From Apostichopus japonicus (lineage: Eukaryota > Echinodermata > Holothuroidea > Aspidochirotida > Stichopodidae): a stretch of 64,000 bases of DNA. Made by a program: the position numbers and the translations under genes. Positions 13,101 to 27,056 of the stretch are shown here, piece after piece. Below the pieces are notes generated by a model. It searched no databases, was not told the origin of the DNA, and worked only from the letters and a program-made list of their open reading frames with translations. Location of the stretch: assembly GCF_037975245.1 (NCBI RefSeq), contig NC_092581.1, forward strand, positions 18,281,303 to 18,345,302, written 5' to 3'. Each line of letters opens with the position of its first letter. Position 1 is the first letter of the stretch.

Positions 13101-14630
13101 TTCAACCTGCCAAAGCTGATGAGACAGAAGGTAACACCGTACTAATTTCATATCATTCATTTTTGGACCCTTTATGTATTAATGAACTGTCACAGTTGAC
13201 ATTCAAATTCGAGAGTGATTTTCATGATTGTAGAAATGTGGAATGTTCTCATTTATGTAGTTTTGTTGAGTTGAAGCAGTTGTATCAAATTTATTGAAAA
13301 CCTTTACTGTTAAGTACAATTAATAACTTAAAAGAAATCTTTCAAACTCGTACCAGTATCTGCTGCACGTGTGTAAGAATACCTCAGTCATTCTCATTTA
13401 GACTTTTAAATTTTATACATTTGGTATTCTGTCCTTTAGAACAATGATTTTGTAAATATGTTGAAGATATAACAAATAATCCTTCATGATTGTTTTATTC
13501 TTCTTTTCCTATATTATAACATATAATCTACATAAAGGCAAAATATTAGGAAACAACTTTTCGATGTTTCAAGTTTTTGTACTTCTTTTGGTCTGTTTTC
13601 CAGACTCAAAACCAAAACTGTCTAGTGTGCAGAGAAATCCATTTATACATTTTTCTACAAAATGACAATCTATATTAACCTGAAATCCCCTTCCCCACCG
13701 TAACCATTACCCTTGCCCGCATTATGGTTCAAATTATCAATTCCCCTGACTCGCTCCTCCAAACAAAGGAACCTACCATCTCTCATTCTCTCACAAAATT
13801 TACTTATACACTGATATATTGTACAAAATCTGCTTCATTATTGAAATTTGTTTGAAATTCATAATTAGTTGCTTATAGTACCACTATGGTCATACGTTAT
13901 GTTTAGATATGTCAGATTTAGAAGAAAAACTACCCAAAATCAATGTTCTTTACTACAATACTCTTATATTTTGGCAGATGTTGTTACAGTGCAAGAAGAT
14001 GCTAGCATCTGGGAAGTGGAAGCAGAGAAGGTGAAGAAAGTATTTATGTCCGACTCTATCAGAAACGGTTTTGATGAGATGATTCAGCTGACTGAAGAGG
14101 GTAAGCTGTGGACTTACCCGATAGATAATGAAAGAGGTAAGACGGTATCACACAATACTTTTGTGGCTGAACTCAACTTAAAATCTTATCGATTTATGAA
14201 AGCTCAAGTAACTTTAAACCATTTTTTTTCATGCCCTTAGAAGATTTCTTCATGAATGTTTGTTGCTTAAATTGGGAGCCTATCTCATTGATTAGTGTTT
14301 GTACACTTTCCAATGTTATGACTACAATGTTAAGTTCCAATGTTAAGCTACAATGTTAAGCTACAATTGTTCAAATGTGGATCTTTTGTTCTATTCACAG
14401 GCCTAGAGGAGGAGCAAAAAATTCCCTTTCATGAGCATGTTTTTCTGGAACAACACCTGGAGGGATTTCCAAATATTCCAGAGATTATTAATTTTATGGA
14501 GTTAGTGCTTATTGGACTTGGCAAGAATCCTTTTCTTACTGTTCAGCAAAAGAAAGAACATATAGAGTGGTTTAGACATTACTTTGAAAACAAATTAGAC
14601 GTTTTGAAAGAAAGTTCCGCGACATCATGA
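10104..14630 (+). CDS. MRPS31: Small ribosomal subunit protein mS31, mitochondrial (MRPS31)
   Basis: Eight exons: 10104-10177, 10382-10460, 10929-11104, 11282-11446, 12178-12357, 13066-13130, 13978-14136 and 14401-14630. All have GT-AG junctions with consistent phases and give 375 residues ending in TGA. mS31 is a metazoan-type component of the small subunit of the mitochondrial ribosome. The N-terminus ([18 protein letters not shown]) is basic and hydroxylated like a matrix targeting signal. Residues about 52-60 ([14 protein letters not shown]) match the family's LLGIIKGMKV region. The C-terminal third is most diagnostic: [36 protein letters not shown], and [15 protein letters not shown] followed by [13 protein letters not shown], close to human MRPS31 as I recall it. 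An acceptor at 10045-10046 suggests a non-coding 5' exon upstream. Confidence 0.95.
14312..14370 (+). repeat. Short tandem repeat next to the last MRPS31 exon
   Basis: Four imperfect copies of ACAATGTTAAGCT-like sequence lie 30-90 nt upstream of the final acceptor, in the region where a branch point would be expected. Confidence 0.6.
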
Positions 14631-16039
14631 TAAAGGATGACACTGGAGGAGACAAATAACATCAAACTTAAGCTACAGTCAGTCTGTAGAAAATAGAAGG
14701 AAGATAATTGTGCAACTTTTCTGATTTCTTAACAAAATAGGTTTCGTTTGTGATATAGATGTCGACTAAACGTCTCAATGAAAACAAAGATTTGGCCCCT
14801 CAAATGGACAGGTAGATTAAAGAAAAAAATGAAAAAGGAATTAGTCATTTGCAACCAAGCTCTACTATAGTTCAGTCATGGGCTAATGGAAGGGGAAATG
14901 GAGTCCTGGGCTGCAGTTACTCAACAATGGTGTGGACACCTTAAAGATAGTAGCACCCTTGTTTGGGAAAGATGTTTGTAGTAAAAATGTGTTTGATTGA
15001 ATTTTTTGTAGTGACTACTTTAATAGTTTGATTACAATGAACAGATTCACTATCAATTTTTTTCAAACATGAGCAAAGTGAAAAAATCTCTGTGAGTTTT
15101 CATTTCCATAACTGTTCTGGGGAGATGTGTATAAAATGTTTGGTTTATTTGAATCACTATAAGCTATTTAATTTCAGTAAAGTGCAAAGAAATAACTGAA
15201 AAATGTGACTGTCTGACTGAATGTTTCGTTAATTTCGATGAAACATGTTGAAGCTAAGAAGAAGGGAAGTGGGGGTGGGGTAGGTGAGGCAGGTTATCTG
15301 CCTGCACCTGAGTTAACAGTGGCATTACTGGAAGTACCAACTCACACACTCCCACCTCACCCTTCATTTTGAAACAATAACAAATTTTGACAAGTTATAG
15401 GGGGGAAAATCTAAGTATGGTGGTGAATATTTAGGTGTTCAACTCTTACAAGATGTTTTTTGAGATAGGATCAATTGAACTAGAGCACCAATGGTGCAGA
15501 AGCTCATACCTTTTCGCGCTTAAAAATGTAGGGCCCACAAAACTTTATGACCCACCAAATTTCAGGCCATTTTTCAGATTCCACCAATTTTGGGCCCATC
15601 AGGGATAACCCCCCCCCCCCCTCCATTAGCAGAATCCTGGCCACACCACTGGCTATAATTCCTATTTTCCCCCTTTAAATCCTATTTTACCCACTCCCTC
15701 AAACAATACCACTGACCTACCCTATCAAACTTTCTCCCCTCTACCTGAGCAGACCTGAAGCACTCCTTGCCAAAATTTTGGCTGGCTGCCTACATACCTC
15801 AGGCTCAAAGACTTCTAAGAATCTGCAAGTGCCGATTGGCTTTAGGGCTCTCATGCTTACAGTTCAACAGTTATTAACAACTCCTAGTCCTGCTTTAATT
15901 CCACTAACAGCCTCTGCAGAGCTTAACCACAAATGTAAACAAACTGCAGAGACTGGGAGACAAATTAAAGGAGCTTTGGCAAAAGATGAAGGCTCAGATT
16001 TTTTTAAACAATGGGGATTAATTGTAATTGATTAACTTT
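14631..16039. other. MRPS31 3' flank and repeat-rich spacer
   Basis: The 3' UTR of MRPS31 must lie in the first part; no AATAAA was seen close to the stop. Near 15500-15660 there is a C-rich stretch ending GGCCACACCACTG, which reads CAGTGGTGTGGCC on the minus strand and resembles a hAT-type terminus. The 85-codon frame at 15778-16035 lacks an ATG and resembles no protein I recognise. Confidence 0.5.
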
Positions 16040-16159
16040 TGACCAAAAATTATTAGGCATCACCTTATTCATACACAATCCAACAATCATCAGTTCAACT
16101 TTGAATATGATCCATCAAAATCTTGAGGAGATTGAGATATTTGAAAATATTACAAAGAA

Positions 16160-16655
16160 TGATCCCCTATGACCCCCTAAATGACCTTTGACCTCAATTT
16201 TCCGAACACCCCTCGTAACTCTCATCCCGAGGAACGTTGTGACCAAGTTTCATTATAACTGGCCATACACTGTACGAACAGGAGCAATTTGAAAATATAG
16301 GGCCACGGCCCGGGCCACAAAAGACCCCTAGTTGACCTTTGATCTCAAATTCATGAACACCCTGAAGGTAAAACTTCCATAGTACTATTGTGACAAACCC
16401 TCAACATTGTACCATGGAATCTGTAGGAGAAGCATTTTGCCTATTTCCACAAAATGGCCCATTACGGCCCACAGGTGACCTTTAACCCCAAATTTCGGAC
16501 CATCTCTGATGGCCCTATACCCAATGGTCCTTGTGTCCAAGTTTCATGAAATTCCATCAAACACTGTGCGAGTGGGAGCGGTTTTACCAATTGTTGACAG
16601 AGTGATAGACGCTGCACTGTAACAATAGCTCACACCAGCATGCTGGTATGAGCTA
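16160..16655 (+). repeat. Dispersed element of three tandem ~145-bp units ending in a hairpin
   Basis: Three diverged units start near 16165, 16323 and 16469. Each opens with TGACCTTTGA-type sequence and contains a CAAGTTTCAT or ACAAACCCTCA block about 80 bp later. The 3' end is a palindrome, AGCTCACACCAGC and its near-complement GCTGGTATGAGCT (about 16627-16654). At 16182-16194 the first unit has a perfect AGGTCA-A-AGGTCA direct repeat on the minus strand. No target duplication was defined. Confidence 0.65.
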
Positions 16656-18202
16656 AAAATGCAAAGGTGAAAATTGTTAGCTTGCAACATTCCTCAGAGC
16701 TTTGCATCTATTATTGTCCTGCCCAGTGCTCCTTTGTAATTCATTTATGCTCATACTTGGTTCAAAATTGTCCACCTTCATTCCTTTCACATTGTATTAC
16801 TGGTTAACCTCCTGCCATTCCAAACTTAGAAGTTTTGACTTTTGATTACCTACTTTGCCATTGCTCTTTAATAGAGCCAAAACAAAATTCAAATGCAACC
16901 GATGAATTCCAAAAACATAGTACTTCTTTTGTAAGTAATGAAAAAAGAAAGAACCTTGTGTGGTTGCTCTTCACTAAAGTCACCATAAACTCAAACACAA
17001 CCTTAAAGAACATGTTCCTGTGATGACTACCAGAAACATGAAACTTCTTTGATAAGAGTGGTAAAGCAAGTATTTAGTGAGCTCCTTTATCGGGAGAAAT
17101 GACTGAAAATTTGAAAACAATATTTTGGTAAAAAATCTAGTTTATTGACATTTCATCTCATAACATACTCATAATGGATGAAAACATAACCAAAATGGAC
17201 CATTTTTATTTTGGAGTTAAATGCAAAGTTATCACCACGGCATCTAGAATGGTGATGCAAGCCTGTTATTCACCCTATTCTTCACTACATAAAGGTTCCA
17301 AAATATAACTGAGAAGAAATTTAAAACTTTCGGGAACAAACACAGCTGAGATAGTATGGTAATGTTTCACAATTCTCGCATCTTTTTTTTATTTTGGTCC
17401 ACGTCTACAGTGACCTTGGCATAGGTCAATGAATGGGGAATGCCAAGAATCAGACCAAATTAAACAGGTGTTGAATAACTGCATGTGGTGATAGCACATT
17501 CATTGCATAAATGATTGCTATAAAAAATTTCCTTGGTGACCCATAATATGACTTCCCTAAGCTAGCAACAACCCAAACATCACCATATTACTCCCTGGTG
17601 ATTAATGATTAAACTGCTGGTCGACTGAATTGACATATTGATTAAAACTTGGTCAACAGAGGGAGACACATTTCAACACTTGTGAATCGACTCAAAGCAT
17701 TACAGCAATGAAATTTACTGATGAATGTTCTTTGTATTTCTTTACCCAACTCGTGACCCATCGTGACAGTCCCAAAATGGGTCCACGCTGATCGTTTGGG
17801 AAGCGTGGGCAAACGAGATGGGAAATGCAAAACTAATTGAAACCGCAGATAATTCTGTCCACGTTGAAAGTTGATCAGGTTTTCCAATAACGTATTCTCC
17901 TTCTGACAAACTTTGGCCCTGTCCCTGAGAGTACAACAGACCTTTCATTGTGTTAACCTTTCAATCCATAGAGCCCAAGCACCATGTCATCTTCATGAAC
18001 AACCAAAAGAATACCTTCTGCAAAATCACCTAAAATGTTAATACCAGGAAGATCTTAATGATTCAATCAGTCCTGATTTGCATAAAACTTTTCACTTTGA
18101 AACTGTCATCCACCAGAGAGGATCACACCCGGGGACCATCAGTGAAGACCACACTATATTATCTCCATCGTTTCACCTTTTTTTTTAAGAGCAAAGCATT
18201 GG
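16656..18202. other. Spacer with probable MIX23 3' UTR; nothing else seen
   Basis: AT-rich sequence without recognisable exons, inverted repeats or long tandem repeats. It lies between the convergent MRPS31 and MIX23 3' ends, so part of it is presumably 3' UTR. The short open frames here do not resemble known proteins. Confidence 0.4.
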
Positions 18203-21677
<3,475 letters not shown>

Positions 21678-23100
21678 TTCGACCTGTTATGTACCAACTT
21701 TGGAACGCCAAGCCGGACACTCCAACGTCTAATTCACAACAACGGTCAGCTGACAGAATGTTCACACTGGAGGCAGTTTTGCAGTATTTCTTACTAATTT
21801 ATATGTTATACAAGAGGCGACAGGTTGCGGGGGGGAGTGTGTGAGGGGTGTTCAGCCGGGGTTTTTTTGCTGTCCAATTGGGAAACATTAGAACACTTGT
21901 GCACACCACCCTTTTCAACCTCACACAAACACGGTTTTTATTAGCACAACTCTAGACCTATAGAATAAACAGCCTAAATATGCTTCAGAACGCACTGTTT
22001 CGCATCTAAATTTTATTTATTTCATGCAGGTGCCTATCGGATCCCACTTCATGGGAATCTGCGAGACCAAAGAAACACCATGCACCTTCTTTGTAAATAT
22101 ATTTCTTTCGTATTTAGTCGCTGAACATAAACGTTCCTACCTCAATCACTGATGTGTGTATAAGTCGTTGCTGAGACATCCCTTCCATACGCACTCTTGC
22201 ATGGAGGATTGAAAAGAGATGGAATTAACATGAGGTGAGGAGATTGCCGTGAATTCATGCGAAGTACCCGCTGATTGTAGCAATAAATAACTTAAAAAAA
22301 TGACTTGAGGCGAATAATTATAAATCTAGGTAAGTTGTGGACCGTTAAAATGAAAAAAAAAATGTTAAAATGTGTTATCAGTCCAGTTTGACAAGACATG
22401 ACCAATTTAAATATCCAGGCTGGCTCATAAGTTAAAGTAACCTTACTCCTTAGTCATAGCACTTTATTTATTTACTTATTTTGAAAGGGTAACTCGGTTA
22501 GCAGAGGCTCATCTTTTATGAGGCTCTCTAAAAAATAATTGTTATTAAAAAAGGTGTAATACAAATAAATTTCAATGTAAGAACCAACATGTAAGAGATT
22601 ATTAAACGTAAACGAAAGAAATGTAAGAGAATAAAATGAGCCCAGTGTAAACTCCGCGTGTAGGAACTTACACGTTACATGACCATATAATTATTACATA
22701 GATAGATAAATAACGGTAAATGAAATACTGAGCTCATTGGGAAACAAATACATATAAAATAGGTAAGATGTTACCTTCATAGAAAATCTTTAGATATAGC
22801 ACACATTTCAATGGGGAAACAATTTTCTTAACATTAGTATTGGTTGAATTATCAACGATTAACATTAACTGAGGAGTCGACGTCATCATCAAGTGAGCTG
22901 ATTATTCTCAAAATCAGAATAGATAACGGTTATGTTGATAGCACTCTTTTCCCCTGGAGTATGACATTTGAATACTAAAATTTCTGCGTAAATTAAGTCA
23001 CCTATGAAAAGAAAACAGAACATAACAGCGTACATCATATTGTCCCTTTTTGCGGATGTGTCACCGTATCGAAGACGAAGACGAAGATCATGCTGTGACC
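21678..23100. other. MIX23 upstream region
   Basis: Contains the promoter side of MIX23. A start-like exon at about 22147-22194 (minus) was rejected because exon 1 at 21677-21627 is clearly conserved. The rest is AT-rich, with no repeats longer than short homopolymers. Confidence 0.4.
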
Positions 23101-23127
23101 TATGGAACGCCAAAGGGACCACATGTG

Positions 23128-23630
23128 GCGCTGCTACCCTAAATAGGAGGTGCTGCTACCCTAATAAGGAAGTGCTACTACCCTAAACTCGAGGTGCTAC
23201 TACCCTAAGCATGAGGGGTACTACTCTAAAAAGAAGGTGCTACTACTCATCAGAGACGATGCTGCTGTAAAAGCTGCCGCTACTACTCTATGTAGGCGAT
23301 GCTACTATGCTACTACTACAGGCGGCCATGCTGCTGTAAATTAGTGGCGCTACTACCCTTAACGGAAGGTGCTACTACCCTAAGCACTATAGGTGCTACT
23401 ACCCTAAACAGTAGGTGCTACTACCCTAAGCAGATGGTGCTACTACCCTAAAGAAGAGGTGCTACTACCCTAAACAGGAAGTGCTACTACCCTAAACAGG
23501 AGGTACTACTACCATAAGCAGCTGGTGCTATACCCTAAAGAAGAGGTGCTACTACCCTAAACAGGAGGTGCTATTACCCTAAACAGGCGATGCTACTACC
23601 CTAAACAGGTGTTACTGTCATAAACAGGGG
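23128..23630 (+). repeat. 22-bp tandem repeat array, left arm of the foldback element
   Basis: About 21 copies of GGTGCTACTACCCTAAACAGGA with drift. Copies from 23345 to 23600 are most regular; those at 23225-23345 are degenerate (for example GATGCTGCTGTAAAAG variants). Confidence 0.92.
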
Positions 23631-24519
23631 TCGATCTATTCGTAACTACGACCCGTTTCCAAAGAAAACCGCAGTGAAGGATAATGCCATTGTAAATCTG
23701 CGTACTTGTATGATATGTGAAAATCCTTTTACTGATTGCGTGCTGCATTCAAAAATTACTGGTGAAAATTATATCGACCGGAAAGCTGTGGCTAGTTGCC
23801 GACCATTCCAGGACAGGCTAACAGAATAACATGTATAGAATTTGTGTTAGGTATTTCTATAATTTTGTTTGTTTGTTCGCTCATCATGAGAATACGTAAC
23901 TCTGTAAGAGTGACAGACGTAAGGTGTTATATACCTTTATTTTCCGTGTAAAGTTTAGAAAAGAAAGAAGATATAAAAAACGGCGGGGTGTCGCACCCCC
24001 AGAAGTCGATCCAAAATAATGAAACTGGCTCTTTGTGCCCCCACTACGACTAATTTTGCCAGGTAAAGGTGATATCACAAGTACATCTAGTTTCGCCAAC
24101 TGCTTTTGTTCACGGAATATGGGATCGAAAGCATCCTGAAATGAAATTGCACTTTACGCTCATACACTTATTGGAATTTTTTGCACGGTAACAAGTTCGT
24201 GTTATTCGAACAGCACGCTGAGAGGTGTAGGAATTAACTGAGGTAGGAGTAATGGGGTTAAGTATCCACATAATATATTGGTAAAATACAAGCCTTAACA
24301 GAGAATGAAGGAAATTCATTCCAAAATTTTCGCAATTTCAGAGTATTCCCCTTTTCTGCAATTATTTCTGTGCTTCAAAATGGTTATGAAAGAGAAGCAC
24401 AGCCCGAATATGTATTATATACCCCGTTCAGGATGACAGAACTGACAGGTCATGGTTCCCTCTTGTGCAAGTCCTATATGTTCTTGTATGAGTATAGTCT
24501 TTTCTGTGTTGATCTGATG

Positions 24520-24745
24520 AGCACAAGTGCGCGAGTGCGCGAGGGCGGGAGTGCGCGGGTGCGCGAGGGCGCGCCCGAGTGCACAAGTGAGTGCACAAGT
24601 GAGTGCACAAGTGAGTGCACAAGTGAGTGCACCGTTGTGTACCTTATCACCCTGTGGACTGGGGGAACCCCTGTATGCTTCAGTACACCGTTGTGTACCT
24701 TAGCACCATGTGGACTGGGGTCCCCTGTATGCTTCAGTACACTGT
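24520..24745 (+). repeat. Nested short tandem repeats inside the foldback element
   Basis: GTGCGCGAG-type GC-rich repeats (24527-24575) are followed by about five copies of a 12-bp unit GTGAGTGCACAA (24586-24635). Then come two copies of a roughly 60-bp unit containing GCACCGTTGTGTACCTTA and CCCCTGTATGCTTCAGTACA. The open frames across it are low-complexity artefacts. Confidence 0.8.
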
Positions 24746-24769
24746 TGAGTGAGTGAGTACACACCATTT

Positions 24770-25102
24770 TAGTCCCCCAGTGAAAAATATGGGGGGCGGA
24801 AGTATCGTTCCGCCCCCCGCTCCGCAAGTCAGAAAACCCCTTTTTCATTTCCAAATGAGAAAAAAAACTCATTTGAAGCACCAAATTGCATCTAAGGCCA
24901 GGTGAAAATGCAAAATTCTTTACAAAATGGAGTGGGTGTTGAAGTGTGCTATATTGCACCAAATTGCATCTGAGGCCACCTAGAAATGCAAAAAAATTCC
25001 AAAGGGGGAGGGGGGCACCCCCTCCCCTTAGACCCCTCCCCCAAGCCGGCCATCAGTCTTCAGCCCCCCCCCCCCACTCAAAAGTACCTTCCTACACCAC
25101 TG
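24770..25102 (-). mobile_element. Probable hAT-like terminus nested in the foldback element
   Basis: The right end reads CAGTGGTGTAGGAAGGTACT on the minus strand, followed by a C/G homopolymer run, as in non-autonomous hAT elements. A direct duplication CACCAAATTGCATCT (24881 and 24957) lies inside. The left end was not found. Confidence 0.45.
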
Positions 25103-25310
25103 AGTAGTAGCACCTCCTGTTTAGAGTAGTAGCACCTCCTGTTTAGAGTAGTAGCACCTCCTGCTTAGAGTAGTAACACCTACTGTTAAGCGTAGTAGCA
25201 CCTTCTAATAAGAGTAGTAGCACCCCATGTTTAGGGTAGTAGCGGCACCTCCTGTTTAGGGTAGTATAGCACCTCCTGTTTAGAGTAGTAGCGCCACCTG
25301 TGGTCTTTTT
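25103..25310 (-). repeat. 22-bp tandem repeat array, right arm of the foldback element
   Basis: About nine copies of the same unit as the left array but inverted, here as GTAGTAGCACCTCCTGTTTA. The outermost unit leads into the terminal GGCGTTCCATA. Confidence 0.92.
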
Positions 25311-25699
25311 GGCGTTCCATAGTGACCTGCCCATTCTTTGAAACCCAAACTACAGCTAGCTCTACGTCACAAGCAATTCAACATGTACATGATAGCCCAG
25401 CGCATGTGTATGTTGATCTCCCGCCGAACCTAAATATTGGTAAATATCAATAATTTAGTTCTTCATCGTAACCATGATAACTTTATAATTAGAAAATTAA
25501 TGAGACATTATTATTAGTGAGCCAATTTATGATTAAAAATTAACAAATAACGACATTAGTTGTAATATTTCTCTTGATTAAACGCAGCAAAACAATAAAT
25601 TTGCAATACCGAAAGCAATTGGGATATCGTCAATTAGTGATCAACGAACGAAATCATCTATCGAACTAATGACGTATTTCTGAGTCAGGGATAGTCAGA

Positions 25700-25800
25700 A
25701 ACGTCAGAAGCTTCTGTGAAACATCCAACCGGTATTGTGTTGAAATAGCTCAACGCCTTTCTTAAAGAAGCAAACTTATACCCACCGTGTTCACCGAAGG
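25700..25800 (+). other. Candidate non-coding first exon of the KPNA gene
   Basis: A strong donor, AAGG|GTAAGTA, at 25801 follows a stretch with no ATG-initiated frame of note, 4.1 kb upstream of the first coding exon, which itself begins with 13 nt of 5' UTR after an acceptor. The start of this exon is not defined. Confidence 0.4.
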
Positions 25801-26968
25801 GTAAGTAAAAGACTTATTTTTGCCTATCCTCTCATTTCTTCCTCAATAAGCTTAATAAAACGAGAAAAAATCGTTCATTCCGCCTTGTCTTGCCCTCACG
25901 CCTAATGTTAGATCAACGTTATACTTACAATACTTAGTAAGCCATTCAAGTTAACTATTGACCAATGTTACTTGTTAGGCCTGTGAGCACAGAAGGCATG
26001 GCTATACAGCCAGTGCAAATGTACGTGATGCGTTGTGTTCTTCGTTGCGCAGCCTATTTAATCTACATTTATTGAGGAAGTTAGTTCTATACCATAGCCT
26101 AAACTAACAATACCAGTAAGTCTTATGTAGGATGGGGCATCATGTATGATTTACATGTGAGGTGTTCAACATCCTAATCATGCAGGGCCAGGGCCTTGTG
26201 TTATGAATACAGAAAATATGACATGCTTTGAATACTTTGGATTGAGGCCAGCCTATATAGGATATAGCCTAGGGCACACTTAAGTTATGATAGGCATAAG
26301 CCTAGGATATTTCACCAAATATCTTTTAGCCCAATATATAGCCTTATGCCTATGTTTATTGATATTTCACATGTGTAGGTACAAATGTAAGTGCTGTTAC
26401 ACACTGATGTGTAAATACTTTCATTATGGCCCACACCAATCAATGGCCTAACGCCTAAGAAGTAAGGTATAGGCTAGTACTTCGTAGCAATGGGTGATTT
26501 CAGTCGTGGACGGAACTGAATATTTTATAGGGGCACTTTCACCATACTGTATTTTTCAAGTTCTAGTTTAGTTACAGTCCCAGAGTCATTTGTCAGTGAA
26601 ACCTATAATTACATTTGATTGTAACTAGGCCTAATAGGTTTATTCTGCAATTTCTATATAGCATGTGCATCGGAGACTTGTGGCAACTCACTCTTTGTAC
26701 ACACAAAGTACTGCATGCAATATTTTGTTGGTAAATTACATTGAACATTGTATTAACCTTACAAACTATGTGGTTAATATGCAGCATTGATATGAACTAG
26801 GGGTGAATTGGCCTACCGGTGTGTCATGTTTCCTTGTTTAGGTATATGAGTTCTTTCAAACAATCAAGTAGAACACAGTCGACGTAGAGTATTAACAAAT
26901 AACATGTTATCGTTTATTGCGTTACATCATGCTGTACAGGACAGATATATAGGACGACATGTCCAAGG
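25801..26968. other. Proposed KPNA 5' intron, unique sequence
   Basis: No exon or sizeable repeat recognised. It runs up to the target site of the hAT-like element at 26977. Confidence 0.4.
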
Positions 26969-27056
26969 TTACTTGTCAGGCTTGGGGTAATCGTAATCAG
27001 TAATCGTAATCGATTACAATCGATTACATTTTTTGAAGTAATCGTAATCGATTACT

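Larger units (their letters stand above)
23101..25321. mobile_element. Foldback-type DNA transposon with repeat-array inverted ends
   Basis: The element is 2,221 bp. The left end TATGGAACGCCAAAGGGACC is matched by the right end read on the minus strand (TATGGAACGCCAAAAAGACC). It is flanked by direct repeats GTGACC at 23095-23100 and 25322-25327. The outer inverted repeats are built of 22-bp tandem units in opposite orientation: about 21 units on the left and about 9 on the right. Foldback elements such as Drosophila FB and sea-urchin TU have this architecture (established knowledge). The middle (about 23630-25100) is non-coding and contains other repeats. It lies between the divergent MIX23 and KPNA genes. 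Confidence 0.8.

Noticed and set aside
15778-16035. 85-codon plus-strand frame downstream of MRPS31
   Set aside because: No ATG start, no recognisable domain, and it ends at the edge of a dispersed repeat.
22147-22194. Alternative MIX23 first exon (MEGMSQQRLIHTSVIE, minus)
   Set aside because: In phase and with a donor, but exon 21677-21627 encodes the conserved CEDFLQFQ and is clearly the true start.
23345-23600. Telomeric repeat, because each unit contains CCCTAA
   Set aside because: The period is 22 bp and CCCTAA is never directly repeated; coincidence.
23128-23630. CRISPR-like array of 22-bp repeats
   Set aside because: Units are contiguous with no unique spacers, and the inverted second array plus target duplication make it a foldback transposon arm.
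24370-24756. 128-codon frame with repeated CTSE units
   Set aside because: Produced by 12-bp tandem repeats inside the foldback element, and the opposite strand gives an equally long repeat frame.
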